A DNA stretch of 64,000 nucleotides from Oxyruncus cristatus (GCA_013399855.1 VXAY01002200.1:1427109-1491108); one strand, 5' to 3'. Numbered from the stretch's first letter, positions 36,591-50,515 are shown. The notes: generated by a model not told the origin, from the letters alone. Translations and numbers: made by a program.

Positions 36591-37129
36591 AGTCTCTTGC
36601 TTGCCCAGAGCCTAGATCATTGATGTTGCAGACAAATTACCAACACCCACCTAGCCTTCCAAATTCTACTTCTTGCTGCTGTCCCTTATGGGACAGAAGT
36701 AACACAGCCAAGGGAAACCTTGAGCAGCTCAAAGGGAACAGAAAGTTCTGAGCAAACATGAGAAGGCAGAAACCCCGGTGGCAATCTCTTGAATCCTTGT
36801 AGTCAATGGAGAGGCCTGGCCGGTAGATGTAACCAGCAGACTGATGCCTGTCTGCGCAGCTGCTGTCACGAGCAAGACTTCAGTTTCTTTGATTACAATG
36901 CCTCATTCAAGGAAGATGGACTGCTATGAACACGTGGAAGTCAAAAACATGACAAAAGCAGCTCTGCAAAGAGACTTGCTTTTCTAGTGAGGTTGGATTT
37001 AAACTAAATTCGGTGAGGAACAGGGCCTTGGCCCAGCGGTAAAGGATAGGAGGAAGTTTGTGTAAGGAAAGGTCACAAAGGAAACTTACGCATTTCCACT
37101 TGGAGGGAGGGCACACACAGGGTAACCTG

Positions 37130-39345
37130 GATGTCTGGGTACTAACGCACAGAGCCTGAGCAGCAAACAGGAAGAACTGGAAGTCTATGCACAGTCAGAG
37201 TGTTCTGATGCCATCAGGATCACAAGGATTAAATGGGATAGCATCCATGACTGGAACATTGTCATGAAGGGTGTTCAAGAAGAACAAGCAATGGAGAAGA
37301 ATGGTAGCTGCATTTTCTTACAAAGCATCTCCTTGTCTATGCAGAGGTCCATTGTGAAACTGGAGATGTGTCTGACAGGAGACTTCTGGTCAAAAGCAAA
37401 AGTAACATGGGCCGTGCAGCAGTGTGGGTGTCTTACACACCACCTGCTCAAGGGGACAAAGTGGATAGGTGCTGTATACAAACAACTACCAAAAACAACC
37501 CGATTACCAGACCTGCTCCTCACTAGGACACCATGGTATTGTGAAAGCAATCCAAGATATTTCTAGACTGCATTGATAATAACTTTTAAATGCTAGAGAG
37601 ACCAAACAAAGGAAATACTCCGTGTGACCTCTGTACACAAACATGGAAGAACAAGCGGCAAATGTGGTCACAGATAGTAGGCTGGGAGAAGTGACCACAA
37701 GCAGATTGTATTCACAATCCAGAAGGAGGCTGGGAAGCTAAGCATAAGAAATACGACTAAGGATTTTATGCAAGTGGACTTTGGGTTATACAGGAGACAG
37801 CTCAGCAGAATCTCCTGGGACATTGAAGCAAAAGGTGCCAGTCTAGCTAGTAAATTTTTGTAGGAGACTTATTGACAGCTCAGGAACTAATAATAAGCCA
37901 AGAAGACTGACATTTCAGTAGAAGACTCACTGACTAAGCAAGAAGGTTCTTAAAGAGCTGTAATGCAAAAAGACAGCATACAGAAAACAAAAAAAGGAGT
38001 ACAAAAGCACTACTTTGGCACTTACGAACAAAACTGGAAAAACCAAAGTGCATTTAGAAATAAAACAAGTGAGGATATAAATAGCAGCAAGACAGAATTG
38101 TGTAAGTTCAGAGGAAATGTGAGGATGTTACTGAATGGGGAAGACAACCTAGTGGTTGTACAGATGGAAAAGGCTGAAGTATTGAATACTTTTTTTGCCT
38201 TGATCTTTACAGGCAAATATTACTCCTAGATTTCCAGATACACCAGATGGTTTGAGAAGGAACAGGTTAAGGACAACAAGTTAGGAATGAGTTAGAGCAG
38301 CTGATGTGTTCAAATCTACAAGGACAGACAAGATTAATCTGAAAGCGCTGAAAGAATTGGCTGATGTGACTTCACTAGATCTGTCTGTCATGTCCAAAAA
38401 AACACAAGATCATTGAGGCAGACCCCTGAAAACTGGAAATAGGCTAGCACTGTGTCTGTCTTTAGAAAAAGCATGAGAAACGTGACTACAGGCTGCTTAG
38501 CCTCACCACAACCCCTGTATGGATTACATACCACATCCTTGTGGAATCCACCTCCAAACATGCAGAGAACAAAAAGGTAATTAGCCACAATCAGCATGGA
38601 GTCACAAAGTGCAGTTAATGCTTGATCAAACTGATTGTCTTATGTGATAAACTGACCTGAAATGCAGATGTGGGGAGAGTGGTGGATGTAATCAAATGGC
38701 CTGGTGGGTAGACTGAAAATTACCGGGACAGCTGGACTCAGAGGGTAATGCTCACAGTAAACACCAGATTGCTCTCCAGCTGGCAGCCAGTACCAAGCAG
38801 AGTACTGTAGCAGTGAATAGTAGAGCTGAGAATGCTCAATATCCTCACCAAAGACCTGGATGATGAAACCTAATGCACTCTCAGCAATATTCTAGATATA
38901 ACTAACCCAGTGGAATTTGACACATCAAGCACTAGAGCTTTAATCAAGAAGGACCTTGAGGAAGTTCAGAACTGGAAATGTCAAGTTCAAGAACAAGAAT
39001 TCTACAGCTTTTCTAGGGGCAGGATAACCATGTGCATCAGTGCATGCTGGGAACTGACTGTAGTAGTTCCTTGTAGCAGGTCTGCTGAAAAGGACAGAGA
39101 GGTTTTGGTAGATGCCAAGCAAAATTTCAGGCAACGTTTTCACTTCTAATGAGCAAATTGGATAGTGGCTACATTAGGAGCAGCGTGGCCAGCTGGAAAA
39201 TGAAGTTACTCTTCCCCTATATGAAGCATTGATTAGGCAATAGCTGAAATACTGTATCCCATATGGAACTCCCAGTTCAAGAGGCACCTGGAGAACCCAT
39301 TCGGTGTGCTTGAGATGAGAGCAGGTACTTAAGCTGAAATTTCAT
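37130..39345 (+). mobile_element. Ancient CR1-like LINE with endonuclease and RT-region remnants
   Basis: Near 37140 one frame reads TNAQSLSSKQEELEVYAQ, then DAIRITRIKWDSIHDWNIVM, the N-terminal block of the CR1/L2-type endonuclease (TNAQSL, later ITE-T-WWD, here decayed to ITRIKWD). Further on are the DLLLTR region (37510), a KAEVLNTFFA block (38170), a LEEVQNWKCQVQ-like region (38950) and a Y-MK-tail region near 39220. Every part has stops and frame changes. It is clearly older than the CR1 at 35.0-36.6 kb, and the two follow one another on the same strand. Confidence 0.8.
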
Positions 39346-39764
39346 CGAATTTTTAAGAATAGGACCCAGCAGATACTTACCGAGGGGTGTAGTTCACCTC
39401 CTCCCATCAATATTGCAAGCAAGATTTGTTATTTAGAACTAGTTATTAAGTTTTTCTTGGGCATTAAGGAAGAAAACTGGGTGCAAGACAAGGATCTAGA
39501 TGAAGATTCCTCCCTTCTTTGGTCCAAGTGGGTGTAGCTCTGCTAACTTCAAACTGGATTTTATCTGCTAGTACCTAATTATTAAATGGTCTGTGTGGTT
39601 TTATATTACATGGATTTGAAGCGAGCTTTCAGATTAAGAATTTTTCAATTATGTAACAACGCCCAGAGCAGGAGCTGTTCATTTACTTATTTTTTAAATC
39701 ATCAAATACGTAAGTAAGAACACAGAGATAAATTATTAGATACCCTGAAGACTTTCCAAGTATT

Positions 39765-39900
39765 AAAATTATAGAGGTGAAAGGTAGTTTTTAGATAGAA
39801 CAACGTTCCAAAATACGTTTGAAACAGAGTATAAATGTGATTTATCTAAGGCTGCATAGCCAGTCAATACAAATTTCAGGACGCAGTCGTGCTTGTAAAC
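39765..39900 (+). repeat. Possible MIR-like SINE fragment
   Basis: AATTATAGAGGTGAAAGG, then TGATTTATCTAAGGCTGCATAGCCAGTC, which loosely follows the MIR pattern (TAAGTGACTTGCCCAAGGTCACACAGC). Highly diverged. Confidence 0.35.
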
Positions 39901-40129
39901 TCTGTATTTTCTATGCAGTTTGTTTTCTGCTGCATAAAGATACAGTACATTAGACCAAACACCCATCCAGCGTATTCTCTTCTCTTTAATAGTGGCAGAA
40001 GCAAAAAGCTGGAATAGAAGAGCACCAAATAGAAAGGCCTTTTGCTGTTTCCCACCATATATTTTCCCTACAACTAGCAACTTACAGTATAGGGATTTAT
40101 CAAGACAGTGATTGTATTTAAATCTTTGC

Positions 40130-40440
40130 ATCTAACAGCCGTCAAAGATTTTTTCTTCCATTAATTTGTCTAGTAGCTTTTTGAACCCCTTAATGCTTCT
40201 GGTCTCCACAACATCCTCTGGCAACTAATTCCACAATGTAACTACTCGCTGTGTAAAAAGTTACTTCCTTTTGTTGGTTTAAAACCTGCTGCAGCACAAT
40301 TTCATTAAATGGCTCTTTATGTGACACACTGTGAACAAACACTTCTGTTCCATCCATGACTACACACTGCTGTAATAGCCACCCCTTATCTGAATTAACT
40401 GACAGTTTCTCCTTGAGCAGGAGTAAAGCCACACCTGTGG
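40130..40440 (-). mobile_element. Ancient CR1/L3-like LINE, ORF2 C terminus
   Basis: The minus-strand ORF at 40190-40432 reads FVHSVSHKEPFNEIVLQQVLNQ, then KEVTFYTASSYIVELVARG and a CCGDQKH tail. The block before the tail is the conserved C-terminal end of old amniote CR1-type elements. The plus-strand DNA reads CCACAACATCCTCTGGCAA with AATTCCACAATG, the usual appearance of these relics. Only the 3' coding end remains. Confidence 0.75.
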
Positions 40441-43400
40441 TCCTCTATAGGTACTTTTTGCTTTAGGTGGATTTTCTCCTTAGCATAAAACACTCTCCTT
40501 TTATTAAAAACTTAACAGGCAAATAAGTGCTGAAAAGAACCAGTATAAGGAGTGAATAATATAAGGAGTTTTGTGGGGTTTGGAAATGGCCAAGCATAAA
40601 CCCACATTGAGCTGTAACAACCATTACAACTGCAGTGAGCTGTGCCGGGTGTATAAACCTGATGGATGGGATTTATCTGACATTTTTTTATAAGCCTGAC
40701 TGCTGAAGGTGGCCAGGCATCTTCAAACCTAACTCGTAGATTAAGGAGGATGACTTGCTAAACTCAGGTCTAATTAGCTTACAGAGGGTTACTAGAGACA
40801 CACCACGTCATAACTGATGGGGCAGCTCTGTGTGGATCCAACTGATGGGCCAGATTCTCCTGAGACACTGTTCAACAGGATTTCCACTGTTCTGTCAGAT
40901 TTCATCTGCCAAGAGATGCGATATACAGCTGTCAGTGAGAGAAAAGGCAACACTGCTGTCTTCTCCAAGGGCATGTAACCAACTAACAACAGCCAACACT
41001 GGGTTTGGCCTAAAGAAGACAAAAAGAGGATTCTAAAGCCTAAGCAGGATGTGACAGGGGAAACAAGGGGAAAGACAGAGGAGCTGCCCACCAAACTGAA
41101 CATAAGCAACATGACTTCACAGAGCAGAGGTGGTGATTAGGGCTGTGGAATTTAAGTGATAGCAGTGGGGAAAGGTGGGGCTGTTTTGCGAGGATTAAGG
41201 ACATACAGTGGGATTGTTAATAGCTACTTCAGAAACACCCTGTTTCAAGAGACTGTTCTGCTGAACTGGACCAAACTGCCTCCAGTACAGCCCAGCCTTT
41301 ACCTGTATCCCTTCACCACCTCCAACTCAGCATAAAAATATCCATGGAGAAACATTCCATCTACAGCCCACACTTTGTATTACAACAATTATCACACCCT
41401 GTAAAACCACACCCCGTAAGTTTTCCCTACCAGAGTTGCCATCTTCCCAGCAATTCTTGTAAACTCTCCATTGCATCCAAGCCCACCTCCTCCGCACACA
41501 ACAGACTACTGGGGAAAAAATAGCATCATAACATCTTTGAATAGTGGATGAATATCTAGTTGAACAAACACAGTGAATCGTTCACAAAGAAGCAGTGGCA
41601 ATGCAGTGACGCCCCAACATTTGAAGATTCCCAGAAGAGTTAGAGTAGCAACATCATTGCGCTTTAAATTCTACAAACACAGAGAAAATAACCAGCGTGG
41701 TATGTGTGAGTAAATGGTAATGTGGGAACTTTACATTTTATAAGGAAGTATTGAGTGCATCTGATGTGCACATTTTCTTAAGTCTTTTATAGTATTTTTC
41801 ATTCACTGTCTGTGTTAGCACACAAGTCTAAGGATAAAAAATGCTTCAGCTGGTTAAATCAGCTTGCTCAGGCTATGCACTTAGCTCAGTTAAATAAGAT
41901 GAGAGCCCAGAAATTAGTTCAACTTGCCAACCCTTATTATCAAGCACAGTGTTTGTAACTCACAGTAGGTTATCACCAGTGGGGCCATATTTGGGAGATA
42001 CAATGACATCTGGTATTGATTTCTGGCAGGATTGAGGTATTTTTTGAAACCTCTTCCTCAAGTTGGAAAGATAATAAAATGATACATACTACCAGGCAGA
42101 TTTTTTTAAAATTTTAACAGGCATTAGAACAGGCATAGTTACATACAGTAGCACAGACACAAAGAAGTCATGCTGCTGCTTTTAAATCAAAGCACTGCTT
42201 CCCACCAACAGGAGCAAAGTAAAACGGTGAGAAAGAAAAACAATTCAACACTTGCAGCACAGGTTGAGTGCATGTGTTAAAAATCAGAAGAACCTCATTA
42301 TTTAATTTAATGAAAAAAATGTCAAAAAGTTGCTTTTAACTTCCAACATCGAAAAGTAAAGCAAAGAAATGCTCCACAAACACTCAGTGCTTTTCATTTT
42401 GACATAGACCTTAAATACTCAGTTCTGTAAAAGTGAAGACATTCAGAAGAAACCATACTAAGAAGCCATAAGAATTTGGTACATTCTGAACTACATGCAA
42501 CATGTTGCATGCACACTCCTGCTTACATCCAGTATCTAACAGTTCAACAAGAAAAAGTCCCAAATAATGTAATTTATGAGGAAGCTAGGAATGAAAGTAA
42601 CAACTTCTACTAACTTCTTCTTAACTGAAAATCTTCAATGAAAACAAATTCATGGCAGTAGCAGATACAAAAAAAGTGTGATCTAGTTAATGCTGCAAGC
42701 AACGTTTTGTCTGTGATTCATTAGAAAGGTGCTAAGAATTTTGCAGAGGGAAAATCTATGTCACTGAGTATTTTCATTGATAAGATCAGTTTAAAAACAC
42801 ACTAGGAGAAAAAGTAAATGTTTTTAAATGAGTGGCCTAACATTTAAAATTTTAGAGAAGGAATATTAAAATATCCAACATGCACATACAATTTCTGGAA
42901 ACAATTACATTAATTAAAACAACACTCAACATTTGGAGAGAGACATTTTATGGAAGGAATTCCAGAAACTGCCTCCCCAAAGACACTGATCAACTTGGGT
43001 GTGTTCAATTAACAGGAGAAATTAATTTCAAGTGAAAACCCCTGCTGCTGAGAATCATCTAGCATTTTGCACTCACTCTCTACCCCCTGGCTCCAGCATT
43101 TAAATCCCTGGACATGCTCCAGCATTTAAATCAGCAGGATCTTTCTAGATGAGATGGTTAATTTGAAAGACTATTTTCACTACTGAGCAACTGAAACTAC
43201 AACTCCAGTGTTTCCAATAACAAATTTCATCAACCAAGAAATAATCCATAATTTGAGATTAAGATGGGTTTTTCATCTATTTTTCCTCAACATCTCCCAG
43301 TTTCATTACAGTTCATAATTTTATCTTCTTTCTGTAGGCTAAGATAAACCAGACAGAGTTAACTCACATTGACTCTGAAATGCAGACACTGCCTAGAAAA

Positions 43401-44833
43401 GTAGGCATCCAAATCACAGAGACTTTCAGTTGCTCTCTGTTGTGACCTTCTGGAATTTCTGAAACAGTTCAGACTGACAAGTGCAATCCTGAAATCCTTA
43501 AAATAAAATCATTAAACAGCTGAATTCAGTTTTTTTCAGATTGAAATATTCAGGTAGAAAAAAACATAAATCTCTTTGCAGACAGGTATGGGATTCTGTC
43601 CACATGACTGAGATTGTGGTTGGACTAGACAGTAAATTCAGTTTCAGTGTGTCTCGTGTGAGATCAAAACCACCACAGCTGCATGATGCACCGATTCAGC
43701 GCAGCCCACTCTGCCAATTCTAATTTTGCACGGAGTTATGCCCCATCAGGTAGTGTCTGTCCTTCTACAGCCAGCAAACAGCCAGCATAAACACAGTATC
43801 ATGTGATCTGGCTTATTTGCTGAGAATGTGTGACCAGGTGATTTGGTACTGCACAAAAGTGATATTAATGAACACAGGACCATAGCCCAAGGCATGGAGG
43901 GAAACAATTTATCAAGGTCAACCACACAAGCTGATGGTAAACCTGAAAATAGTATCCACTCCTCATTAATCCCAGGCTAGTTTGCTACCAGCTGGGCAGC
44001 ATTGCTGCCCAACATAGCAAAAGCAGTTTTCAAATTATGATGTGGTTCTTAGGATTTCTTTGGCACATTTGTTCTTAATATTATCCCTGCTACGACTAGT
44101 TCCATGCCATGGTCCTAGGTCCAGAACACTTCTCTTCACCCAAGTCCTCGCTACTAACCAGCTGTGGCCCCTGCTGCCCTACTCCTACCCACACAAGCCA
44201 AGGGCCATTTCAGCAACTACTCTATTGACACTGCAAATATTTAGGAAAATGTTTAGTTTGACCAATGTAAGTGACCCCAGTGAGGTCAAACAAACCTATG
44301 TTTGTATGCAAGAGTTTCCAGGGTTTAGTCTCCAAAAAGCAGAACACACTGAGGATGTACTATATAACCCACACAAAATAAAACGCTACTCCTACTTCTT
44401 TATATGCTGCTCACTAAAAAAATATTTTAATTGCAGCTCATCAAACGTAGACTCTAACATATTATTGTAGCAAGCTATACAAATAGATCACCAATTCTGG
44501 GAAAATAAAAAAGCGGCTTCCATCAAATGCTTGGTCTGACACATACAGAGAAAGACACAAAAAAGTAAATATTATAAAGTAAATATTAGAAATGTGTTGA
44601 AATGCATCCTTGTCCCCGTTCCTGCAGGAAGCAGAGTACATGACTACAACAGTGTAATATAGTTTGAATTACTGTTTGGAGATGGCAGTAGGACAGAACA
44701 AGCAATACACTATTGATTAGAAATTACATCAAAGAAATTGTACCAAAGAAACTTTAAAATGTTAAAGAACTCCACAGTTAGTAAATGCCAGAATTAAGTT
44801 TGTCTATAAAAGTTTAACTAAGCCCTTCAGCAT

Positions 44834-44860
44834 TATATATATATATATACATATACATAT
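44834..44860. repeat. (TA)n microsatellite
   Basis: Short TA run followed by TACATATACATATG. Confidence 0.9.
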
Positions 44861-47800
44861 GCAGAGGCATAACTGTGGAGTCACATATTATTTTTCTTTA
44901 CTATCCTGCCTGAGCCATTATAAGGACTTGATCCAATGTCCACATTTTGCTTATTCTGTAAGATGAATTATCAGTCTGAAGTAGCTCATTAGTAGATAGT
45001 AAAGAGTGATTCCAGTTAGCATTCAAGGTACCAAAATAACACCAAGGAGACATCCATTATTAACAAAAATTGTAAAGATTAAGCAAGTTCTCCAGAAATC
45101 TTTTCACTATTTGACGGGCGAGAAGACACTGACACAGGTACAAAGTCTTTAACCAGGGGATTGACTTGTTGTCTTTGATGGTCCACTTCAGTACACTCTA
45201 AGTGAATTTCAAGACAGAATCACCTGCTTTTACAATCAAAATAAATGCAGTGAAAGACTACAAGAGCTCTTCCGTTCTCCCCATGCAAGAAAAGATATAA
45301 ACCATTCCACTAAACCCATATTTCTCGTAGCAGACTTCACGAAGATCTTCACAAGCCATTTCTATGTAGTAGAGGACTTGTTTCATAAACAGAAGGTCGC
45401 AAAATTTTCACGGTCAGCAGACAAGATTTCAGAATCAAGAAACACTGATGCACTGCATCTGTCAGAGGAAATGCTCTGAGCTGAGCTAGAACAGCAAAGG
45501 TCGCAGTTGCAGACATCGATGTCATCAGTGGATTTTGCCCTAAAACATCCTGTCAGGACAGTGTAGAAAGAAGAATAAGATGAGCAAAGTGCTTATCGAG
45601 AAAACAGCACCAAACAAGGCTGTTTGTTCCACGCAACTAAAAAGTTTCATGTTAAAAACTGTTACACTGAAAACACTGTAATGGGTATCACAGCGCCAGT
45701 CCCTGGCAGAGAGTCCTGAATCAGCAAAAACACATGAATCCCTTGGGATTCACAGTCTTCCCGGTACTTGGCCCCACAGAAAACTAAGGGGCAATCTGAT
45801 TTTGAAGCCCAGCCCTGTCTCTAGCAGGCAGTGGCGGTCACTGATGACACTGCTGACACCTGCCACACACCCTGGATTTCGTCATCACATTAGTTCTGCT
45901 GCCAGAGCTGTGCCACCAAGGATGGGTGCTGGCTGGAAACACATCCTCTCCTCGACCTTGCTATTCCTTCAAAACCCACACTGCAGGTGGAGCTACCACT
46001 ACAGAAAGTGTTTTGATGGCTTAGTTTGCTTTCTCAAAAGAGAGAACTTGGATGCATTGGCAGAACCTTCTCCAACAGGACTCCGGGCCTACACAGCTAC
46101 GCTGGCAGGGATGGGTAACAAAGACATTAAGTCCTTTTCATTTTTATGAGATCAAGGAAGACCATCCAAGTAACTACAGCATTATACTATGAGTTTTAAG
46201 TGAAGAAACTAGAATTATGCTAGTTTGCAAGTCAAACATACATATCAAAAATAAAAAACAAATCTAAGAGTACTTCCTGTATATCCTGTAGAGAGAAAAC
46301 CACGCTTGCACAAGGAACATGGTGCACTCCTCACCTTTGACAAAGGAAGACTGAACACTTGACAAGGTATTAAGTCCCACAGGCATGAATGACCAACACA
46401 TTCAGATTTCAAACCCTCTCAAGACATACACTTACATCACTTGTATGTTTTACAGATAAAACCTAAAAAAGAACATGTTTAATTTCACTTCCTGTGTTCA
46501 AACTTCAATTAACTTAGACTTAAATTGCAATTATAATTGCTCAAATCAGTTTCCATGCAGGACAGTCAGAAAACAAAGATGTTGGCAGCCACTGAGATGG
46601 TGGTAGAAATTACTCACCTAGAACAACATGGGAAGGCTGTAGCAGAAATAGGGATAAAACCCAAGCATTGAGGCAACTTCTTATACTTCCATCTTTTCTT
46701 CATCTCAACACCATCTAATTCCTAGCACTCTTTCAACCAGTCTCTTCCTCATTTGTCTACATGACTTCATGACTTCCCAAGCCCACGTCTTTTACTTTTT
46801 TGTCTGCCTCTTCCCATTCTCAGTGCTCTCTTAACATGGCTGTTATTTTTTTCCTTAAACATGTCTCCTATGTGTTTCTTCCACCTCATTCAGGTTTGGA
46901 TTTTATCCTCCCTTGCAGTGTTCAGGCTTAGCAAAAGGCAGACACAATTCCAAGTAAGCCAAAGCAATGTTTGGCAAAGCAGTAACTTGCAAAAGGAAGC
47001 ACTAGGGAAGCTTTGACAGAGAGGCCACTACTACATTCAACACCTCAGGCTCTCATCTGCAAAAATACAAAATAGCAAAGGTTCTCTTTCTCTGAAGAGT
47101 GGTGGGAATAATGCAACATTAGAAAGTTATCTTCATCTCTCTTTTTCTCTAGTTTGATCTACAATACATTGTAATTAATTTTATTTAGAGAAGTCTGGGA
47201 CTTCAGAAAATTTACCCCAGTTTTTACAGTCCCAAAGACGCCAAATGCTTGAAAATCCAAGTGAGTGATCAGAGTCCACCACCAACACCCTGCTAATCCA
47301 GAGAGCAGAGTGGGAGTGAGAGAGCAGGCACAATTGTTGAAATTAAATAACATGAGAAGTTAAAAATTCACTGAAGTACAGGAAAAATAAAAGAACTTAT
47401 TAAAAATGAGGGAACAGCCAAACCTGCAGGAACCAGGAACCATGATTCAAGAAGCAAGAACAAGAGAACGCAATAAAGCAAAGTACAGAGCCAAGAACAA
47501 CTTCCCCTTCCTCACTTAAGCCCTTCCTCACAGAGCATGAATGGTAAAACTAGTGTGCACTGTATCTTTACGTGGAGATGAGAAAATGCAAAGCCAAAGA
47601 CTATAGATTTAGGTTGTTACATAAATGGGAAATGACAGGTTTTTACTGTTCAAAGTGTATAAAAATGAGTACCTGGCCTACTGAAGGTGTGCTACCTTCA
47701 TGGATTCAGCACCCAGCACCTATCTCTGCACAGATACAAAATAAAATCAAGTATCTCAACTTTGTGTGTGTATCATGTTCCTGCACACTGGGTGAAAGAA

Positions 47801-50340
47801 TCCATATTTGGGACAACACAATATGCTGGCATTATGGCCTCTTGAGAGCTCTTCCAGAGTAGGGAACACTTGAACTGCCTTTGTCAGCCTGGGTCCACTT
47901 CAAGAGTATAAAGTCTGCAAGAGACACTGCAGCTCCATCAGTTTTTTGTTTTTACACTAAAAGCAAGAGCGCTGTCTGAACTTTGCATGGTAAGGTCCTG
48001 AATATTAGTTAATTTATTTTAAAAATACCCATTAAAAATGAAAAAAGAAGCAGCAACAGAAGTCCAGTCATTACACAGGTACAAGAAAATCCAGTGGCAT
48101 AGGGAGTTTCCACAGACAAAGGATTTCCCACAGCCTATTGTTGGAAACACTGTGACTCAACTGCTCATTTCTTGCTCAACAGGCTGCTGATTCAACCAGA
48201 CGAGGATGCTGGTATGTCTCACCTTCTGCATTCCACCTACTGCAGCCGAAATCAACAAAAAAACTGGCTTTGAGAAGACATGTGACTATATCTCATGCTA
48301 GTTCCTAGTTATTTACATGACATACTTTCGTTGTACAGTATCACGTTTTTGTCAATCCATTTAAAGGTACATATATTAAAATAATAAATCAGGAATTTTA
48401 ACTGCTGCTGGCTCCTTATCTTCCTAAATTCCAGTTGGACATTTCACTACAAGCAGGTGGTTAGAAGGTGAAGCACAGAGTATAACATGCTTTCAGATTC
48501 ACTGCTGTATGAAGAAACGACTGACCAGAGAAATTGTCAACATACAAACTTACAAAATAATCAGATAAAAAGTATTTTGCAGCTGGAGACAAATCCTGTT
48601 AACACTGTGTATGAAGAACAGTCTCTTGTGAAAATTAATGACCTGATGCAACTCCCCAGAGAAAGCCCTCAGGTAAGGAATTCAGATGGAACCAGGGAGC
48701 AAGCCAGTGAGGCTATTTTAAACTCAAGCCTTTCTACGGCAACTTCCAGGTGCAGCCCTAAAATCAGCAACAGTATCTGTTTCCCAGAAGCAGATTTTAA
48801 ACTGTCTCTGACAGGTAACTGGAGACAGGCAGCGTGGTTCCAGAGGCATGGCATCCAGCTAGCTGCCAAAATAAAGCACGAGCTGGTTTGGGTTTTTTTC
48901 AGAGAACAGACTGTAATTTTGTTCTACTGCAGTAGTTACATACATTTTGTTCTCATACTCAGAAAGGTTTATTCAGGATGCTGGCAGGGAAAAGTAGAGA
49001 AAACTCCCTAGAGCGAGGTAAGAAGCAGAGACAGGAGAAGTGTGGCTAGAGGCTAACAGATTAGCCATTACCAAATTTATAATCCATGTAGATGCTAGAA
49101 CATGTTAAATATCTTGGAGCAGCATTTTTAAAAGCTTAGGACTGAAAGAACAGTGAATGAGCTTGTTTTAGCAACACAAATGAGTTCCATTATGGAAAAA
49201 AGGGGGAAAAAATGAAAACCAACCTTCTCAGGACTTTCTATTTTTTTTGCACTCCAGCATGGATATGCACACAATAGATACTGCTGAATTCAATCCTAAA
49301 AATCACAAATGTATCACTGCCCTACCTAAAAAGCCACAAAAGTATCTTCATTTCAGTCAAGCAGTTAAACCTGTGCTTAACTTAAAAGATCGTGAGTGAA
49401 TGCATCTGAAGTAAACTGGATTTGGGTACTTTGTTGGTGAAGGCACAGGCTTACTCTTTAATATTCCTAAAGATGAAAAGTGTTTTGCTGATAGATAGAA
49501 ATAATGAAAAGATAAAAAGTCGTTGTTGAAAATTACTTGAAATTCCTATCATAACAATAACACATCCATTAATTAATAGCTTAATATCAAAATATAAACC
49601 AGCTATGTTTCACTCAAGTCTGGATATACACCATTAATCTCTAATGATGAGAATTATGTTATGATTTACTAGGAAAGGTTTCAAAATCATGAATATTCCA
49701 AATAAAAGGAAAAAGTTCTGAACCATCCAACATAAACTAGGAGGTCTGCAATTATGGTGACATCTGGGAGGAAATGTATATTTAAAGACTGCATACAGTG
49801 CCTGTATTTAGTGCTGTTCAGCACCTTCTGATGTGGACATAGTTCTCAGCTCCTTTTAAATATGTATATTTAATTTTTTGAAAGAAGATTTTTCAATCAA
49901 GCATCTGACTCAGGACGATTTGAAAAGAAATATTAAAGGAAAACCTTTCTACAAAAGAAAAAGTATCTCAGAATAGAACTAGTGGAAAATGCATTGCTTT
50001 GCTCTCCTGTTACTGCTTTTAAAAGAGCAAAAAGCAATAGCAAGATAACAGCAGAGCAGGTTTAATTGAAAAGCTCTACCACCTTCAAGTTTCGAAACAC
50101 AGATTTCCCATCTTGGAGGGAAATCAGGGATGCACTTTTGCCTTTTCTAGAGAAATCCATTCAAAACCAAGAAGTCAATTTGCAGACACACACTAGAATA
50201 GGTTACTTAGGAAGTTGAGTTCTCCAGGCATGATGCGGCCGGAAAATGAAGGGATTAAGTCCAGCCTGCCCTGGGACTGCCTCTTTCCTGCCTGGCTCTG
50301 CTGTGGAGCCCTTGCCTGCTCCCGGCCAGGCTGTGATGCA

Positions 50341-50427
50341 ATGGGATGGGATGGGATGGGATGGGATGGGATGGGATGGGATGGGATGGGATGGGATGGG
50401 ATGGGATGGGATGGGATGGGATGGGAT
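50341..50427. repeat. (ATGGG)17 pentanucleotide array
   Basis: Seventeen uninterrupted ATGGG units. The plus strand has 17 G3 runs with 2-base loops, so it fits the G-quadruplex pattern. Because 5 is not divisible by 3 and the unit holds no stop in any frame, it creates overlapping ORFs in several frames on both strands; these are artefacts. Confidence 0.98.
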
Positions 50428-50437
50428 ACCTGTGGCC

Positions 50438-50457
50438 ATGGTGCCCCCTGGCGGTCG
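50438..50457 (-). promoter_or_regulatory. CTCF-like binding motif
   Basis: The plus strand reads GTGCCCCCTGGCGGTC (50441-50456). The complement, GACCGCCAGGGGGCAC, fits the vertebrate CTCF core CCASYAGRKGGC closely. The motif orientation is therefore on the minus strand. Occupancy cannot be seen from sequence. Confidence 0.6.
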
Positions 50458-50515
50458 CAGCCGGCACGGCCACGCTGGGGGTTTGTCCTGTGATCAAGGG
50501 AGAACGAGACGCTGG

